Shown one piece after another: positions 10,901 through 19,111 of a stretch of 64,000 nucleotides of DNA. The translations under genes were made by a program, and so were the position numbers. Origin of the DNA: Clostridia bacterium (GTDB lineage: Bacteria > Bacillota > Clostridia > Oscillospirales > Acutalibacteraceae); NCBI GenBank assembly GCA_017549565.1, contig JAFYUI010000035.1, positions 62,001 through 126,000 on the forward strand, given 5' to 3'. A model generated the notes under the pieces. It saw only the letters and a list, made by a program, of their open reading frames with translations, did no database searches and was not told where the DNA came from. How positions within the stretch are numbered: the first letter of the stretch is position 1; each line of letters opens with the position of its first letter.

Positions 10901-13288
10901 AAATTCTCAATGCCTACCGGCGATAATATTATCTTAGATTCAAGATTTAAAACCACAAACAGCATTGTTGATTATTCAGCAACCGCTCAAGAATCCGTTT
11001 GGATGAAGGACGGCGAATTTGATACAATTCCTGCAATTGAAATTGTAAAAGATGATATGTTCGTAATTAAAGTACCTAATGTTATGATTGTTGCAGGTCA
11101 AAACATTGATACATATAAAACATCAAAAGGTACAGGTGCGGCATTCTATCAAACAGTAACAGTTGAAAAGGGCAAAAAATATCGCTTAAGCTTTAACCAA
11201 AAAATTGCTCAAGCAGGTATTGAAGGCGACAAAGTAGGTGTTGAAGTTACCTATAAGAAGAGCGGTAATGTTTGGGCAACTGTAGATGCTACAAACCTTC
11301 CTGTAACAAACGAATTTAAAGAAGTTTATATTATCGACACACCAAATGATATCGTTAGTAGCAGCAACTTACAAGTTACCATTAACATTGGTTCTGCTTG
11401 GGTTTCAGGATATTTTGCTAATTTCTCATTAGTTGAAATTGATGCTGAAGGTAATATACTTTCAAATGAAATGCTTGTAAATGGTGACTTCTCAACAGGT
11501 GACTATTTCGGTTGGACAAAAAATAGTGGCGGATTAAATATTTTGAAGTTCAATGAATATCCTGAAAACTTCTTTAATAAAGCCACACCTTATAAACCGC
11601 ATATGCTTAAATACCACAGCGCATCTGACTGGTTAACTTTAGACCAACATATTATGTTGAAACCATCAACTAAATATGAACTTATTTTTGAAGCAAACCA
11701 TACTGATTATGTAAAAGACAATATGCCATATTCTCTATTATATTTGGGATATTATAAATTGGATGCAAACGGTAACCCAACAGGTACTACAAGTAGTGAC
11801 GTAAATCCAGAATCTTCAGTAGAAGAACTTAGTCAAGTAACAATCGAAAAATCTGAAAATGGTTCAGTTAAGATGATTCTTGAAACACATGAAAACACTC
11901 GTACAAATGGTGACGGCAACATTTGGTTCCGTACTTATTTGCGCACAGGTTCTGCAGGTTTCCTTGGTGAAATGAGCATTTACGAAGTGGATGCTAACGG
12001 TAACAGAGTAGGTAATAATGTATTGCTTAACAACGATTTTACTTTTGGCTTTGATGCATGGATTCTTAAGGGTAGCGGTAACTTCCAAAGCGTTGAAAAA
12101 CCAAGTAAAGATTACTTAACAAACATTTCAAAGCCCGCAAAGATGATTCAATCTAAAGGTACTTATGAAAATGCAACTTATGGCGCAACACTTACCGTTG
12201 ATGCATATAAGACATATTATTTCAGAGGCGAAAAGATTGATATGAACGGTGTCGGCGTTACACCTGAAGTTCAATACAGATCTATAAAAGAAAATGGTGA
12301 ATTTGTAACATTAGCTGCAGATTATTTCTATAGTTCTGACTATTATGATTTTGAACTTAAGGTTCAACTTCCTGAAGATGCTATTGTTGTAAATGGCAAA
12401 GCAGAAATTCGCGTTCAAATTAATAATGGTACAAGAGGTAAGGGATATATTACCGATTTAATGTTTGCTGAAGAAGGCAAGTTTACTAATATGATAAGCA
12501 ACTTTAAATCTTCAAACAGCAACTATGCAGTAGTTCCTTATGATCCTGAAGCATTCGTGTTCCACTTTGACGATACTAAGTTTGATGATGGCGACTGGTC
12601 CGGTGAACTTGGTGCCGCAGCTGATGAAGCAGCATCTGGCGCTATCAGAGGTAAACTTGTAGATAGCAGCGGCAACCCAATTAAGAATGCCACCATTAAA
12701 CTTTCACCAAGCAACATTAAGGTTAAGACCGATGCAAATGGTGAATTTAGATTTGATAGCGTAAAAGAGGGCGCATATACTGTTTACTACATCGATCCAA
12801 CCGGTGCAGAATTAGCATTATATACCGATTTGGGTGTATTTGCCGGTGTAGTTTCGGTTCTTCCAACCGCAAAATATCTCAGAGGCGATGAAATTCAAGT
12901 TCCTATTGTGGATGATAATACACAAGTAACACCTGATGCAGAACCATACGGTGCTTTACGTGGTTATTTGTTTGACGAAAACGGCAACCCTGTTGCAAAT
13001 GCAAGAATTTATATTCGTGGTAATGGTTATGCCGTAACAAACGAAAAGGGTGTATTCGAATTTGCTGAATTGCCTGTTGGTGAATACGACGTATATGAAA
13101 TGCTTGTAGATGGTTCTGAAGTTGTTTACAGAACAGTTAAGATTGAAGCTTATAAGGGTACTGTAATTAAAATTGCACGCGAAGGTGAAGGATTTAACTG
13201 GTTATTTGTTATTATTCCTGCTATCGCAGTTGTTGTTTTAGCATCCGGTACTATGGCTGCAATTCTTATCTTTAAGAAGAAAAAATAA
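7907..13288 (+). CDS. Large surface protein with beta-helix, repeated CBM4/9-like modules and C-terminal membrane anchor
   Basis: A 1793-residue exported protein. It starts with a signal peptide (about residues 1-30) and a beta-helix-like region (about 35-330). About seven beta-sandwich modules of roughly 165-185 residues follow. Most are announced by an N-x-L-x-NGDF-like motif, near residues 490, 660, 840, 1007, 1187 and 1371, and many carry a FTMP motif near their end. Such motifs are typical of galactose-binding-like CBM4/9 modules. Two carboxypeptidase-regulatory-like (CnaB-like) repeats follow at about 1579 and 1682. The C-terminus is one transmembrane helix (about 1765-1789) ending in KKKK. 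There is no LPXTG motif, so anchoring is by the helix. The ribosome site AAAAGGAGA precedes the ATG. I see no catalytic domain. It probably holds glycans at the surface for the neighbouring enzymes and transporter. Confidence 0.78.
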   Translation: MKIKKVFNLALTILVTVALVLSSLVFASAAVTTYDVDTEAEWIAALQSSESEYIINVTGNFIATNPRPEVANKKITFIGKGTVTFESKDHQTGIWFSNGATAIFDGPSFVSTQAHNDDRLFVIAAETAGSKTAEVTINKGSFTNELQVQTNAKLVINGGEFFTVDDGPNNKADNIEVTHHNKFSDGTSLVINDGKFHNSRPDTGRCLNIQGGSVTVNKAEFICSNTARAVHVDAGVVGNVILSNVTAKSDSTEYLFYNCSNNTLSINNTTAVHTGASDKSNVLAAGELSGTIVLNNCNFTSAKATVSLNVPEGKIITMHVEGTENTILKSSTAEAVVYTKGAQFIDIGQKLVRYNFGSDEALGSIRFPNLFVMEYNSKDSGNYLINEFTLTPGSNYQFDIDYKVLGAIEAAIKLQYHNGTSWADLTETATSQNVAGLHKSVKFTMPADAKANGNNVRVIIGDTAFTGTGKLILSNGVLKLIKNSVSTGNNLLPNGDFATDALGNDLATVSNWNKFNNGALTMHIKALPDGYFATDVNANMFVISPQKTGSLPALSQGNITLEAGATYQIDFDIKSANEGKLADWSVNVKNAANAWSKLATTATTANVEGKHISYTFTMPADVAASDNFQIQLVTGGKVTGTIYLANFTLYKLDGNKTVGYNHISNGDLKVAKTVKLTTANLEESLIDWEVSSDLLNKANVEIFAIPNNFFEGNRTSQMLEIVHTTHGAKPNILQETVLEKDVTYRFDVDYTVTQTAEPWIRLRYAKTSGYSISFAKTETADAVPGKHISYEFTMPANAKTDGTPNFEVVLGENSTAGTGNVYFANVTLRKVENGVVVGENLLINGDFSFGEKGAVTTDNINSQLHGWTTAVSSAESVAIKEIPNEFFEALKAVIVKNSKGNITLLETVKGGKNYVFSYEYKYNGNAKATPYIEAITKNGVKKITPTSITEDLNGKYNVTVMFTMPDGLVDAKNIRIGLDFASKDIDGYFSNFALYETDKFSMPTGDNIILDSRFKTTNSIVDYSATAQESVWMKDGEFDTIPAIEIVKDDMFVIKVPNVMIVAGQNIDTYKTSKGTGAAFYQTVTVEKGKKYRLSFNQKIAQAGIEGDKVGVEVTYKKSGNVWATVDATNLPVTNEFKEVYIIDTPNDIVSSSNLQVTINIGSAWVSGYFANFSLVEIDAEGNILSNEMLVNGDFSTGDYFGWTKNSGGLNILKFNEYPENFFNKATPYKPHMLKYHSASDWLTLDQHIMLKPSTKYELIFEANHTDYVKDNMPYSLLYLGYYKLDANGNPTGTTSSDVNPESSVEELSQVTIEKSENGSVKMILETHENTRTNGDGNIWFRTYLRTGSAGFLGEMSIYEVDANGNRVGNNVLLNNDFTFGFDAWILKGSGNFQSVEKPSKDYLTNISKPAKMIQSKGTYENATYGATLTVDAYKTYYFRGEKIDMNGVGVTPEVQYRSIKENGEFVTLAADYFYSSDYYDFELKVQLPEDAIVVNGKAEIRVQINNGTRGKGYITDLMFAEEGKFTNMISNFKSSNSNYAVVPYDPEAFVFHFDDTKFDDGDWSGELGAAADEAASGAIRGKLVDSSGNPIKNATIKLSPSNIKVKTDANGEFRFDSVKEGAYTVYYIDPTGAELALYTDLGVFAGVVSVLPTAKYLRGDEIQVPIVDDNTQVTPDAEPYGALRGYLFDENGNPVANARIYIRGNGYAVTNEKGVFEFAELPVGEYDVYEMLVDGSEVVYRTVKIEAYKGTVIKIAREGEGFNWLFVIIPAIAVVVLASGTMAAILIFKKKK

Positions 13289-13322
13289 TCACTAAACAAT
13301 TTGTATTAAACTGTTAAACTAA

Positions 13323-13407
13323 AGAATCGGCATTGATTCGATATTTACAATATTAGAAAGGTGATAAATATACACTTAATATTTGTAAACGAATTGGTGC
13401 CGATTCT
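13323..13407 (+). other. Long imperfect hairpin in the leader of the GH3 gene
   Basis: The arms are 13323-13356 and 13376-13407 with a 19-base loop. The outer stem is 18 consecutive pairs, three of them G-U in the plus-strand RNA. After a three-base bulge come about 13 more pairs with one single-base bulge. No T-run follows, so this is not a standard terminator. The G-U pairs would be A-C mismatches in the other strand, so it looks built to fold as plus-strand RNA. The loop carries a GAAAGGTGAT sequence resembling a ribosome site. Possible roles are mRNA processing, a stability element, or translational control of the glycosidase genes. Confidence 0.7.
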
Positions 13408-13448
13408 GTACTTATTTGCAAAACAAAAAATTTTATTGGGGATATAAA

Positions 13449-15599
13449 ATGTCTAAGAATATTGCTTTAAGAGTAGAAGAACTTTTATCAAAAATGACCG
13501 TTAGAGAGAAAATAGGTCAGCTTAACCAACCTGAAACACCCCTTCCGAATGAGTTAGACGCTTTTTTTGAATCGGTTAGAAAAGGTGAAGTGGGCTCGAT
13601 TTTAATGTCGGTTGGTGCAACTGCAGGTAATGACAAGCAGGGCGCTATCAGTAACGACTTTTACAATGAAATTCAGCGTATAGCCGTTGAAGAAAGCCCA
13701 AATGGTATACCTGTTTTATTCGGTCGTGATGTTATTCACGGTCATCATACTGTGTACCCAATTCCGCTTGCTATGGCTGCTTCTTTTAACGACAAGTTGG
13801 TTGAGGAATGTTATTCTGATATAGCACAAGAAGCATCTAATGAAAGCATCCATTGGACATTTACCCCCATGCTTGACTTGGCACGTGACCCCCGTTGGGG
13901 CAGAATAATTGAGGGCACCGGTGAAGATCCCTATGTTGGGGCACAGGTGGCCAAAGCAGTTGTTAAGGGCTTGCAGGGCGATGATTTATCACAAGATGGA
14001 AAAATCGTTGCTTGCGCCAAGCATTATATCGGTTATGGCGCAGCTGAAGGCGGTCGCGATTATCACCGAACCGAAATTTCAGATTACAGTTTATTTAATT
14101 ATTATTTACCTGCTTTCCGCGCGGCAGTTAAGGCAGGGGTTAAGACTGTTATGTCATCATTTAACGATGTAAACGGTCAACCTGTTACTTCGAGTTCATA
14201 TTATTTGGACGAAGTTTTGCGTGGAAAACTTGGCTTTGATGGTTTTGTTGTGTCTGACTATGATGCAATAATTCAGCTTAAAAAGCAGGGTGTGGCAGCT
14301 GATAATGCCACCTGTGCAGAATTTGCACTAAATGCCGGTTTGGATATGGATATGCACGACAAATGCTATATCGATAACCTTGAAAAACTTATTGAAGACG
14401 GCAAAGTTTCAATGGAAACATTAGATGAAGCAGTTAGACGCGTTTTAACTGTTAAAATGGAAAAGGGTCTTTTTGAAAAGCCCTATTGCGAAAGAAAAGA
14501 ATATAATAAAGAAGCACACCTTAAAAATGCCGAAGAAATTGCCCTTGAATCAATGGTATTACTTAAAAATGATAATAATGTTTTACCACTTAAAAAGGAT
14601 GCAACAATTTCGCTTGTGGGCACCTATGCACAAGAAAGACGCTCACATTTAGGCAGTTGGTGTATTGACGGAAAAGAAGAGGATGTAAAAACCTTATGCG
14701 ATGCCTTGCGTGAGGTATCAACCGGCAAGGTATGGTACTCAAAGGGAACAGAACTTGGCTGGGATAGTTCACTTGTAAACAGCTATGCTGCTGATGTTGT
14801 TGTTTTGGCACTTGGTGAAAGTTGGAGCACAACAGGTGAGGCAAGAGCCGTTTCTGATATTTCTCTTCCAAAAGAACAAATTGAACTAATTAAGAAAATT
14901 AAGCTTTCGGGCAAAAAAATGGTAGGTCTTGTATTTTGTGGCAGACCTATCGCAATGCAGGAAATTTCACAGTATTTGGATGCAATTATTTACTGTTGGC
15001 ATTCAGGCACAAAGGCCACTGATGCTGCCGCCAAGCTTTTGTTTGGTGAGGTTTCACCTTCGGGCAGACTTCCTGCTACATTGCCTAGACTTGCTACTCA
15101 TATACCACTTTATTACAACATAACCTCAAGCGGTCGTCCTGTTGACTGTTATTACAACGAAAACCCTGCAAAATGCTATGTTGATAGCATTCCTACCCCT
15201 TGCTATCCGTTTGGTTTTGGCCTTACATATACACAGTTTAAGTATGACGATTTAAAGGTTGATTGTGATAAAATTTCTTTAGAAGATATTAAAAACGGTA
15301 AAAAGTTCAAGGTTACAGTTGTGCTTGAAAACATAGGTGACTTTGATGCAAAGGAAACCGTACAGCTTTATTTAAGAACACCTGTTGCTAAATGGATGCG
15401 TCCTTTACGCGAACTTAAAGCATATAACAAGGTGTTTATGAAGAAGGGAACAAGTCAAGTTGTAACCTTTGAAATTGGCTTTGATGAGCTTGGCTATTAT
15501 GACCCACAGGGCAACTATACCCTTGAAAAAGGTATTAGAGAAATTTATGTAGGCGAAAACTGCCTTACTGAAAACAAGATAGAAATTACAGTTTGTTAA
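13449..15599 (+). CDS. Family GH3 beta-glycosidase, cytoplasmic
   Basis: Hydrolyses terminal beta-linked sugars, most likely a beta-glucosidase or beta-xylosidase. From the chosen start it has 716 residues in the usual GH3 order: a TIM-barrel with the nucleophile in VVSDYDAI (Asp near residue 270), an alpha/beta sandwich (about 370-560), and a fibronectin-III-like tail (about 610-715). GRDVIHGHHTVYPIPLA is a typical substrate-pocket motif. There is no signal peptide, so it should act on imported oligosaccharides. I chose ATG 13449, which follows a TTGGGG site; an upstream in-frame TTG at 13416 lacks one. It is the first of three adjacent glycosidase genes and follows a structured leader. Confidence 0.92.
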   Translation: MSKNIALRVEELLSKMTVREKIGQLNQPETPLPNELDAFFESVRKGEVGSILMSVGATAGNDKQGAISNDFYNEIQRIAVEESPNGIPVLFGRDVIHGHHTVYPIPLAMAASFNDKLVEECYSDIAQEASNESIHWTFTPMLDLARDPRWGRIIEGTGEDPYVGAQVAKAVVKGLQGDDLSQDGKIVACAKHYIGYGAAEGGRDYHRTEISDYSLFNYYLPAFRAAVKAGVKTVMSSFNDVNGQPVTSSSYYLDEVLRGKLGFDGFVVSDYDAIIQLKKQGVAADNATCAEFALNAGLDMDMHDKCYIDNLEKLIEDGKVSMETLDEAVRRVLTVKMEKGLFEKPYCERKEYNKEAHLKNAEEIALESMVLLKNDNNVLPLKKDATISLVGTYAQERRSHLGSWCIDGKEEDVKTLCDALREVSTGKVWYSKGTELGWDSSLVNSYAADVVVLALGESWSTTGEARAVSDISLPKEQIELIKKIKLSGKKMVGLVFCGRPIAMQEISQYLDAIIYCWHSGTKATDAAAKLLFGEVSPSGRLPATLPRLATHIPLYYNITSSGRPVDCYYNENPAKCYVDSIPTPCYPFGFGLTYTQFKYDDLKVDCDKISLEDIKNGKKFKVTVVLENIGDFDAKETVQLYLRTPVAKWMRPLRELKAYNKVFMKKGTSQVVTFEIGFDELGYYDPQGNYTLEKGIREIYVGENCLTENKIEITVC

Positions 15600-15615
15600 G
15601 AATAGCGGTGTTAAA

Positions 15616-17796
15616 ATGATTACATATAAAGACGGAGTATTCCATTTATCTACAAAAGACACAAGTTATGTTATGGGTGTTTTTGAAGGTAAGCTTTTAA
15701 ACTTATATTGGGGCGAAAAGTTAAATTTTGTGCCAGAGCTTTCAAAAATGCTTCCTATTGATTATTTCAGAACATTTTCTTCAACCGATGTTATAGATAG
15801 TGACGGAGAAAAGTTTTCTACCAATGACTTTACTATGGAATATCCCGATTACGGCAGGGGAGATTATAGAATTTCTGCTTTTGAAGGCAAAGATTTCGAA
15901 GGCACCACTGCAAGTAATTTAAAGTTTGATTCTTATGAAATTGTGGATGGTAAGTATTCTATTCCTAAAATGCCTGCAATTTACAGTGAGGAAAAGGATA
16001 ATGTTAAAACCCTTAAAATTTATTTAAGGGATGAATATTCAAATTTAAAGGTGACCTTGCTTTATGGCGTATTTGAAGATTTGAATGTTATCACAAGGGC
16101 TGCAACTTTTAAAAATGAAGGCAGCGAAGCTTATACCATTGAAAAGGCATTTAGTTTAAGTGTTGACTTTAATTGTAAGGAGCTCGACTTTATCCATCTT
16201 TCAGGTGCTTGGGCAAGGGAGCGTGTTCCACACAGAAGACGCGTTGTTGCGGGCACACAGCAGGTTGAAAGCATTTATGGTATAAGTTCACACATACATA
16301 ACCCCTTCTTCGCACTTGTGTCACCAGATGCAACCGAAACCATGGGCGATGCTTACGGCTTTAACTTGGTTTATTCGGGCAACTTTATAGCAGGTGCTCA
16401 AAAGGACTGCTTTGATGTCACCCGTGCATATTTGGGAATACACCCAACAGGTTTTTCTTGGGTTTTAGCACCCGGTGAAGAATTTTATACCCCCGAAGCA
16501 GTTACCGTTTACAGCGCAAACGGTATTGGCGAAATGTCAAGAAAATTCCATAAAATATACCGCACACGACTTTGCAGGGGTAAATACCGCGATATTAAGC
16601 GCCCAATTTTAATTAACAACTGGGAAGCTACATATTTTGATTTTAATGAGGAAAAAATCCTTAAAATTACCGAAGCCGCAGCAGAGCTTGGCGTTGAGCT
16701 TATGGTTTTGGATGATGGTTGGTTCGGTAAGCGCGATAAGGAAAACTGCTCACTCGGTGACTGGATTCCCGATACAAGAAAGCTGCCAAACGGTATTAAG
16801 GGCTTGGCTGAAAAGGTTAACGGCTATGGTCTTAAATTCGGACTATGGTTCGAGCCCGAAATGATATCACCCGACAGTGATTTATACCGTGCTCACCCCG
16901 ACTGGTGCTTACACCAATGCGATAGGGAAAGAACCCTTGGCAGAAGCCAATATATATTAGACCTTTGCCGTGAAGAAATTTGCGACTTTGTAAAAGGTGC
17001 TTTGGATAATATCCTGTCAACCGGTTTGGTTTCTTATGTTAAATGGGATATGAACCGCTATATGAGTGAGGTTGGCTCTCCCGCATTTTCTAAGGAGCAT
17101 CAGGGTGAAATTGCCCACCGTTACCTTATTGGGCTTTACGGTATAATGGAATATATCACAAAGAAATATCCGGATGTTTTGTTTGAGGGTTGTTCGGGCG
17201 GCGGTGGCCGTTTCGACCCGGGTATCTTACACTATATGCCACAAATTTGGACAAGTGATGATACTGACGCTTTGGAAAGAATTGATATTCAGTACGGTAC
17301 AAGTATTTGCTATCCTTATTCGGCAATGGGCGCCCATGTTTCAGCGGTGCCTAATCATCAGGTTTATAGAACTACACCTATGAAGCTTAGAGGCGATGTT
17401 GCTATTTGCGGTCAGCTTGGATATGAGCTTGATTTAGCAAAACTAACTGATGCTGACAAAGAAGAGGTTAAAAAGCAAATTGCTGCTTATCATAAGCTTT
17501 CTGATGTGTTCCATAATGGTGATTTATATCGCCTTATAACACCTGATAATTCCGATGTGGCGGCTAATCAGTTTATTTCTGAAGATGAAAGCACAGTTGC
17601 TGTGTGTATTTATATTAAACGCGCAAGGCCTAATAATTCATTTAAATTTGTAAAGCTTTTAAATTTAGATAAAAACGCTTTATATGTGGATGAAAAGGGT
17701 AATGAATTTAGCGGTGACTATTTAATGCATTTTGGCTTTAAGATTTCCGCGAATAAAGACTATGACAGCAAAATTATAGTGCTTAATAAAAAATAA
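15616..17796 (+). CDS. Alpha-galactosidase, family GH36
   Basis: Releases alpha-linked galactose from oligosaccharides such as raffinose, stachyose or melibiose. The 726 residues match the full-length GH36 type: an N-terminal beta-sandwich (about 1-330), a barrel with the nucleophile in YVKWDMNR (Asp478), and the acid/base in WTSDDTDA (Asp548). A C-terminal beta domain closes the protein. From memory, the two catalytic positions coincide with those of Geobacillus AgaA. CSGGGGRFDPG is another family hallmark. There is no signal peptide. It starts 16 bases after the GH3 stop, so the two are co-transcribed. Confidence 0.95.
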   Translation: MITYKDGVFHLSTKDTSYVMGVFEGKLLNLYWGEKLNFVPELSKMLPIDYFRTFSSTDVIDSDGEKFSTNDFTMEYPDYGRGDYRISAFEGKDFEGTTASNLKFDSYEIVDGKYSIPKMPAIYSEEKDNVKTLKIYLRDEYSNLKVTLLYGVFEDLNVITRAATFKNEGSEAYTIEKAFSLSVDFNCKELDFIHLSGAWARERVPHRRRVVAGTQQVESIYGISSHIHNPFFALVSPDATETMGDAYGFNLVYSGNFIAGAQKDCFDVTRAYLGIHPTGFSWVLAPGEEFYTPEAVTVYSANGIGEMSRKFHKIYRTRLCRGKYRDIKRPILINNWEATYFDFNEEKILKITEAAAELGVELMVLDDGWFGKRDKENCSLGDWIPDTRKLPNGIKGLAEKVNGYGLKFGLWFEPEMISPDSDLYRAHPDWCLHQCDRERTLGRSQYILDLCREEICDFVKGALDNILSTGLVSYVKWDMNRYMSEVGSPAFSKEHQGEIAHRYLIGLYGIMEYITKKYPDVLFEGCSGGGGRFDPGILHYMPQIWTSDDTDALERIDIQYGTSICYPYSAMGAHVSAVPNHQVYRTTPMKLRGDVAICGQLGYELDLAKLTDADKEEVKKQIAAYHKLSDVFHNGDLYRLITPDNSDVAANQFISEDESTVAVCIYIKRARPNNSFKFVKLLNLDKNALYVDEKGNEFSGDYLMHFGFKISANKDYDSKIIVLNKK

Positions 17797-17807
17797 CGGT
17801 GACTATA

Positions 17808-19049
17808 ATGAATGATAAGATTAAAAAGTTTATAACTGAAAATATTGATAAAACGGTAAGATACCGTCCAGATGATGACGGTACGCTTATCGGTCTTCCT
17901 TATGAATATACCGTGCCTTGTGTAAGTAACAACTTCCAAGAAATTTATTATTGGGATACATACTTTACCAATGTTGGTATGATTATGATGGGTAAGGTTG
18001 ACTATGCAAAAAGCAACATTGATAATATGCTCTATATGGTTGAAAAATTTGGTCATATGCCAAATGGAAACCGCACATATTATCTTAACCGTTCACAACC
18101 ACCATTTTTATCAAGAATGGTGCGTGATGTGTTTGAGGTTACAGGGGATAAGGAATGGCTTTTAAAGGCATACAAAACTCTTGTAAAGGAATATGCATTT
18201 TGGCAAAGTGATAAAAAAGCAGCAAACGGTTTAAACGGCTATTTTGGATATGAAGTTAAACCGGACGACCCGGAAAAAACATTGGAAAGATTTTGTGTTC
18301 GCTGTAAGCTTAATTTAGAAGATATTGTAACTGATGAGCAAAAGCACGAAAACTGCCTTGCGGCATTTTCAATTTACGAATGCGGTTGGGACTGTTCTTC
18401 CCGTTTTGTAGACAGGGGACACCACTTTAACGCTATCGACCTTAACGCCTTGCTTTATGATTTTGAAGAGAATATGGCAGTATTTTCTGAAATTTTAGAA
18501 CTCGGCGAAGAAGAACTTTGGCGTGAAAGACGCGACCTTCGTAAAGCAAAGGTTAAAGAAATTATGTGGAATGAAAAAGAAGGTCTTTATATGGACTTTG
18601 ATTTTGATAAAAATCAATTTTCAAATTATAAAACCACCGCAAGCTTTTATCCGATGTTTGTCAATATGGCAACCAAGGAAGAAGCCGAAAGTACAGTGGA
18701 ACTTTTGAAAGACCTGGAACAAGAATATGGTTTCACATGTGGTGTTAAAGAAAATTGCAAGTATTTCCAATGGGATTATCCAAATGTTTGGGCACCACAA
18801 CAATTTATTATGTATAAAGCGCTTAAAAATTATGGATATGATGAAGACGCTTTAAGAGTTGCTGAAAAGTATGTTGCTTTGGTAGAGGCCAATTACGAAG
18901 AAACTGATCGCTTCTGGGAAAAATATGACGGTGTTACCGGCAAGGTGGCAAACCCCGAATATAAAACACAGGCAAAGGTTGAAATGATGGGCTGGACATC
19001 AGGTGCTTATATAGCACTATCTGACGCTGTTGAAAAAAGCAAAAAATAA
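17808..19049 (+). CDS. GH37 trehalase-family glycosidase, cytoplasmic
   Basis: An (alpha/alpha)6-barrel enzyme of 413 residues, related to trehalase. Visible hallmarks are YYWDTYF near residue 45, the NRSQPP motif, the catalytic acid in ECGWDCSSRF (Asp195), the signature QWDYPNVWAP, the catalytic base in FWEKYDG (Glu371) and GWTSGA near the end. The PGGRF part of the first trehalase signature is replaced by VSNNFQEIYYWD, so another alpha-glucoside is possible. There is no signal peptide. I prefer ATG 17808 over the GTG at 17799, since GGTG at 17798 then serves as a weak ribosome site. It is the last gene of the locus, ended by a strong hairpin. Confidence 0.88.
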   Translation: MNDKIKKFITENIDKTVRYRPDDDGTLIGLPYEYTVPCVSNNFQEIYYWDTYFTNVGMIMMGKVDYAKSNIDNMLYMVEKFGHMPNGNRTYYLNRSQPPFLSRMVRDVFEVTGDKEWLLKAYKTLVKEYAFWQSDKKAANGLNGYFGYEVKPDDPEKTLERFCVRCKLNLEDIVTDEQKHENCLAAFSIYECGWDCSSRFVDRGHHFNAIDLNALLYDFEENMAVFSEILELGEEELWRERRDLRKAKVKEIMWNEKEGLYMDFDFDKNQFSNYKTTASFYPMFVNMATKEEAESTVELLKDLEQEYGFTCGVKENCKYFQWDYPNVWAPQQFIMYKALKNYGYDEDALRVAEKYVALVEANYEETDRFWEKYDGVTGKVANPEYKTQAKVEMMGWTSGAYIALSDAVEKSKK

Positions 19050-19063
19050 TTTATTATAATAAA

Positions 19064-19097
19064 AAAGCACACAAGAGCTTGAACTCTTGTGTGCTTT
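19064..19097. terminator. Bidirectional intrinsic terminator between GH37 gene and trxB
   Basis: A perfect 14-bp stem (19064-19077 with 19084-19097) and a six-base loop sit between two convergent genes. A-rich DNA on the left and TTTAATTTT on the right serve both directions. Confidence 0.92.
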
Positions 19098-19111
19098 AAT
19101 TTTGGGTTGAT

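Noticed and set aside
13200..13288. LPXTG-type sorting signal at the end of the 1793-residue protein
   Set aside because: There is a hydrophobic helix and basic tail, but no LPXTG, NPxTN or similar motif before it.
13323..13407. Insertion element or MITE with terminal inverted repeats
   Set aside because: No target-site duplication is visible at the ends, and the G-U pairs favour an RNA structure; not fully excluded without a genome search.
13416..13448. Eleven-codon N-terminal extension of the GH3 gene from TTG 13416
   Set aside because: No ribosome site before it, and the family sequence begins after ATG 13449, which has one.
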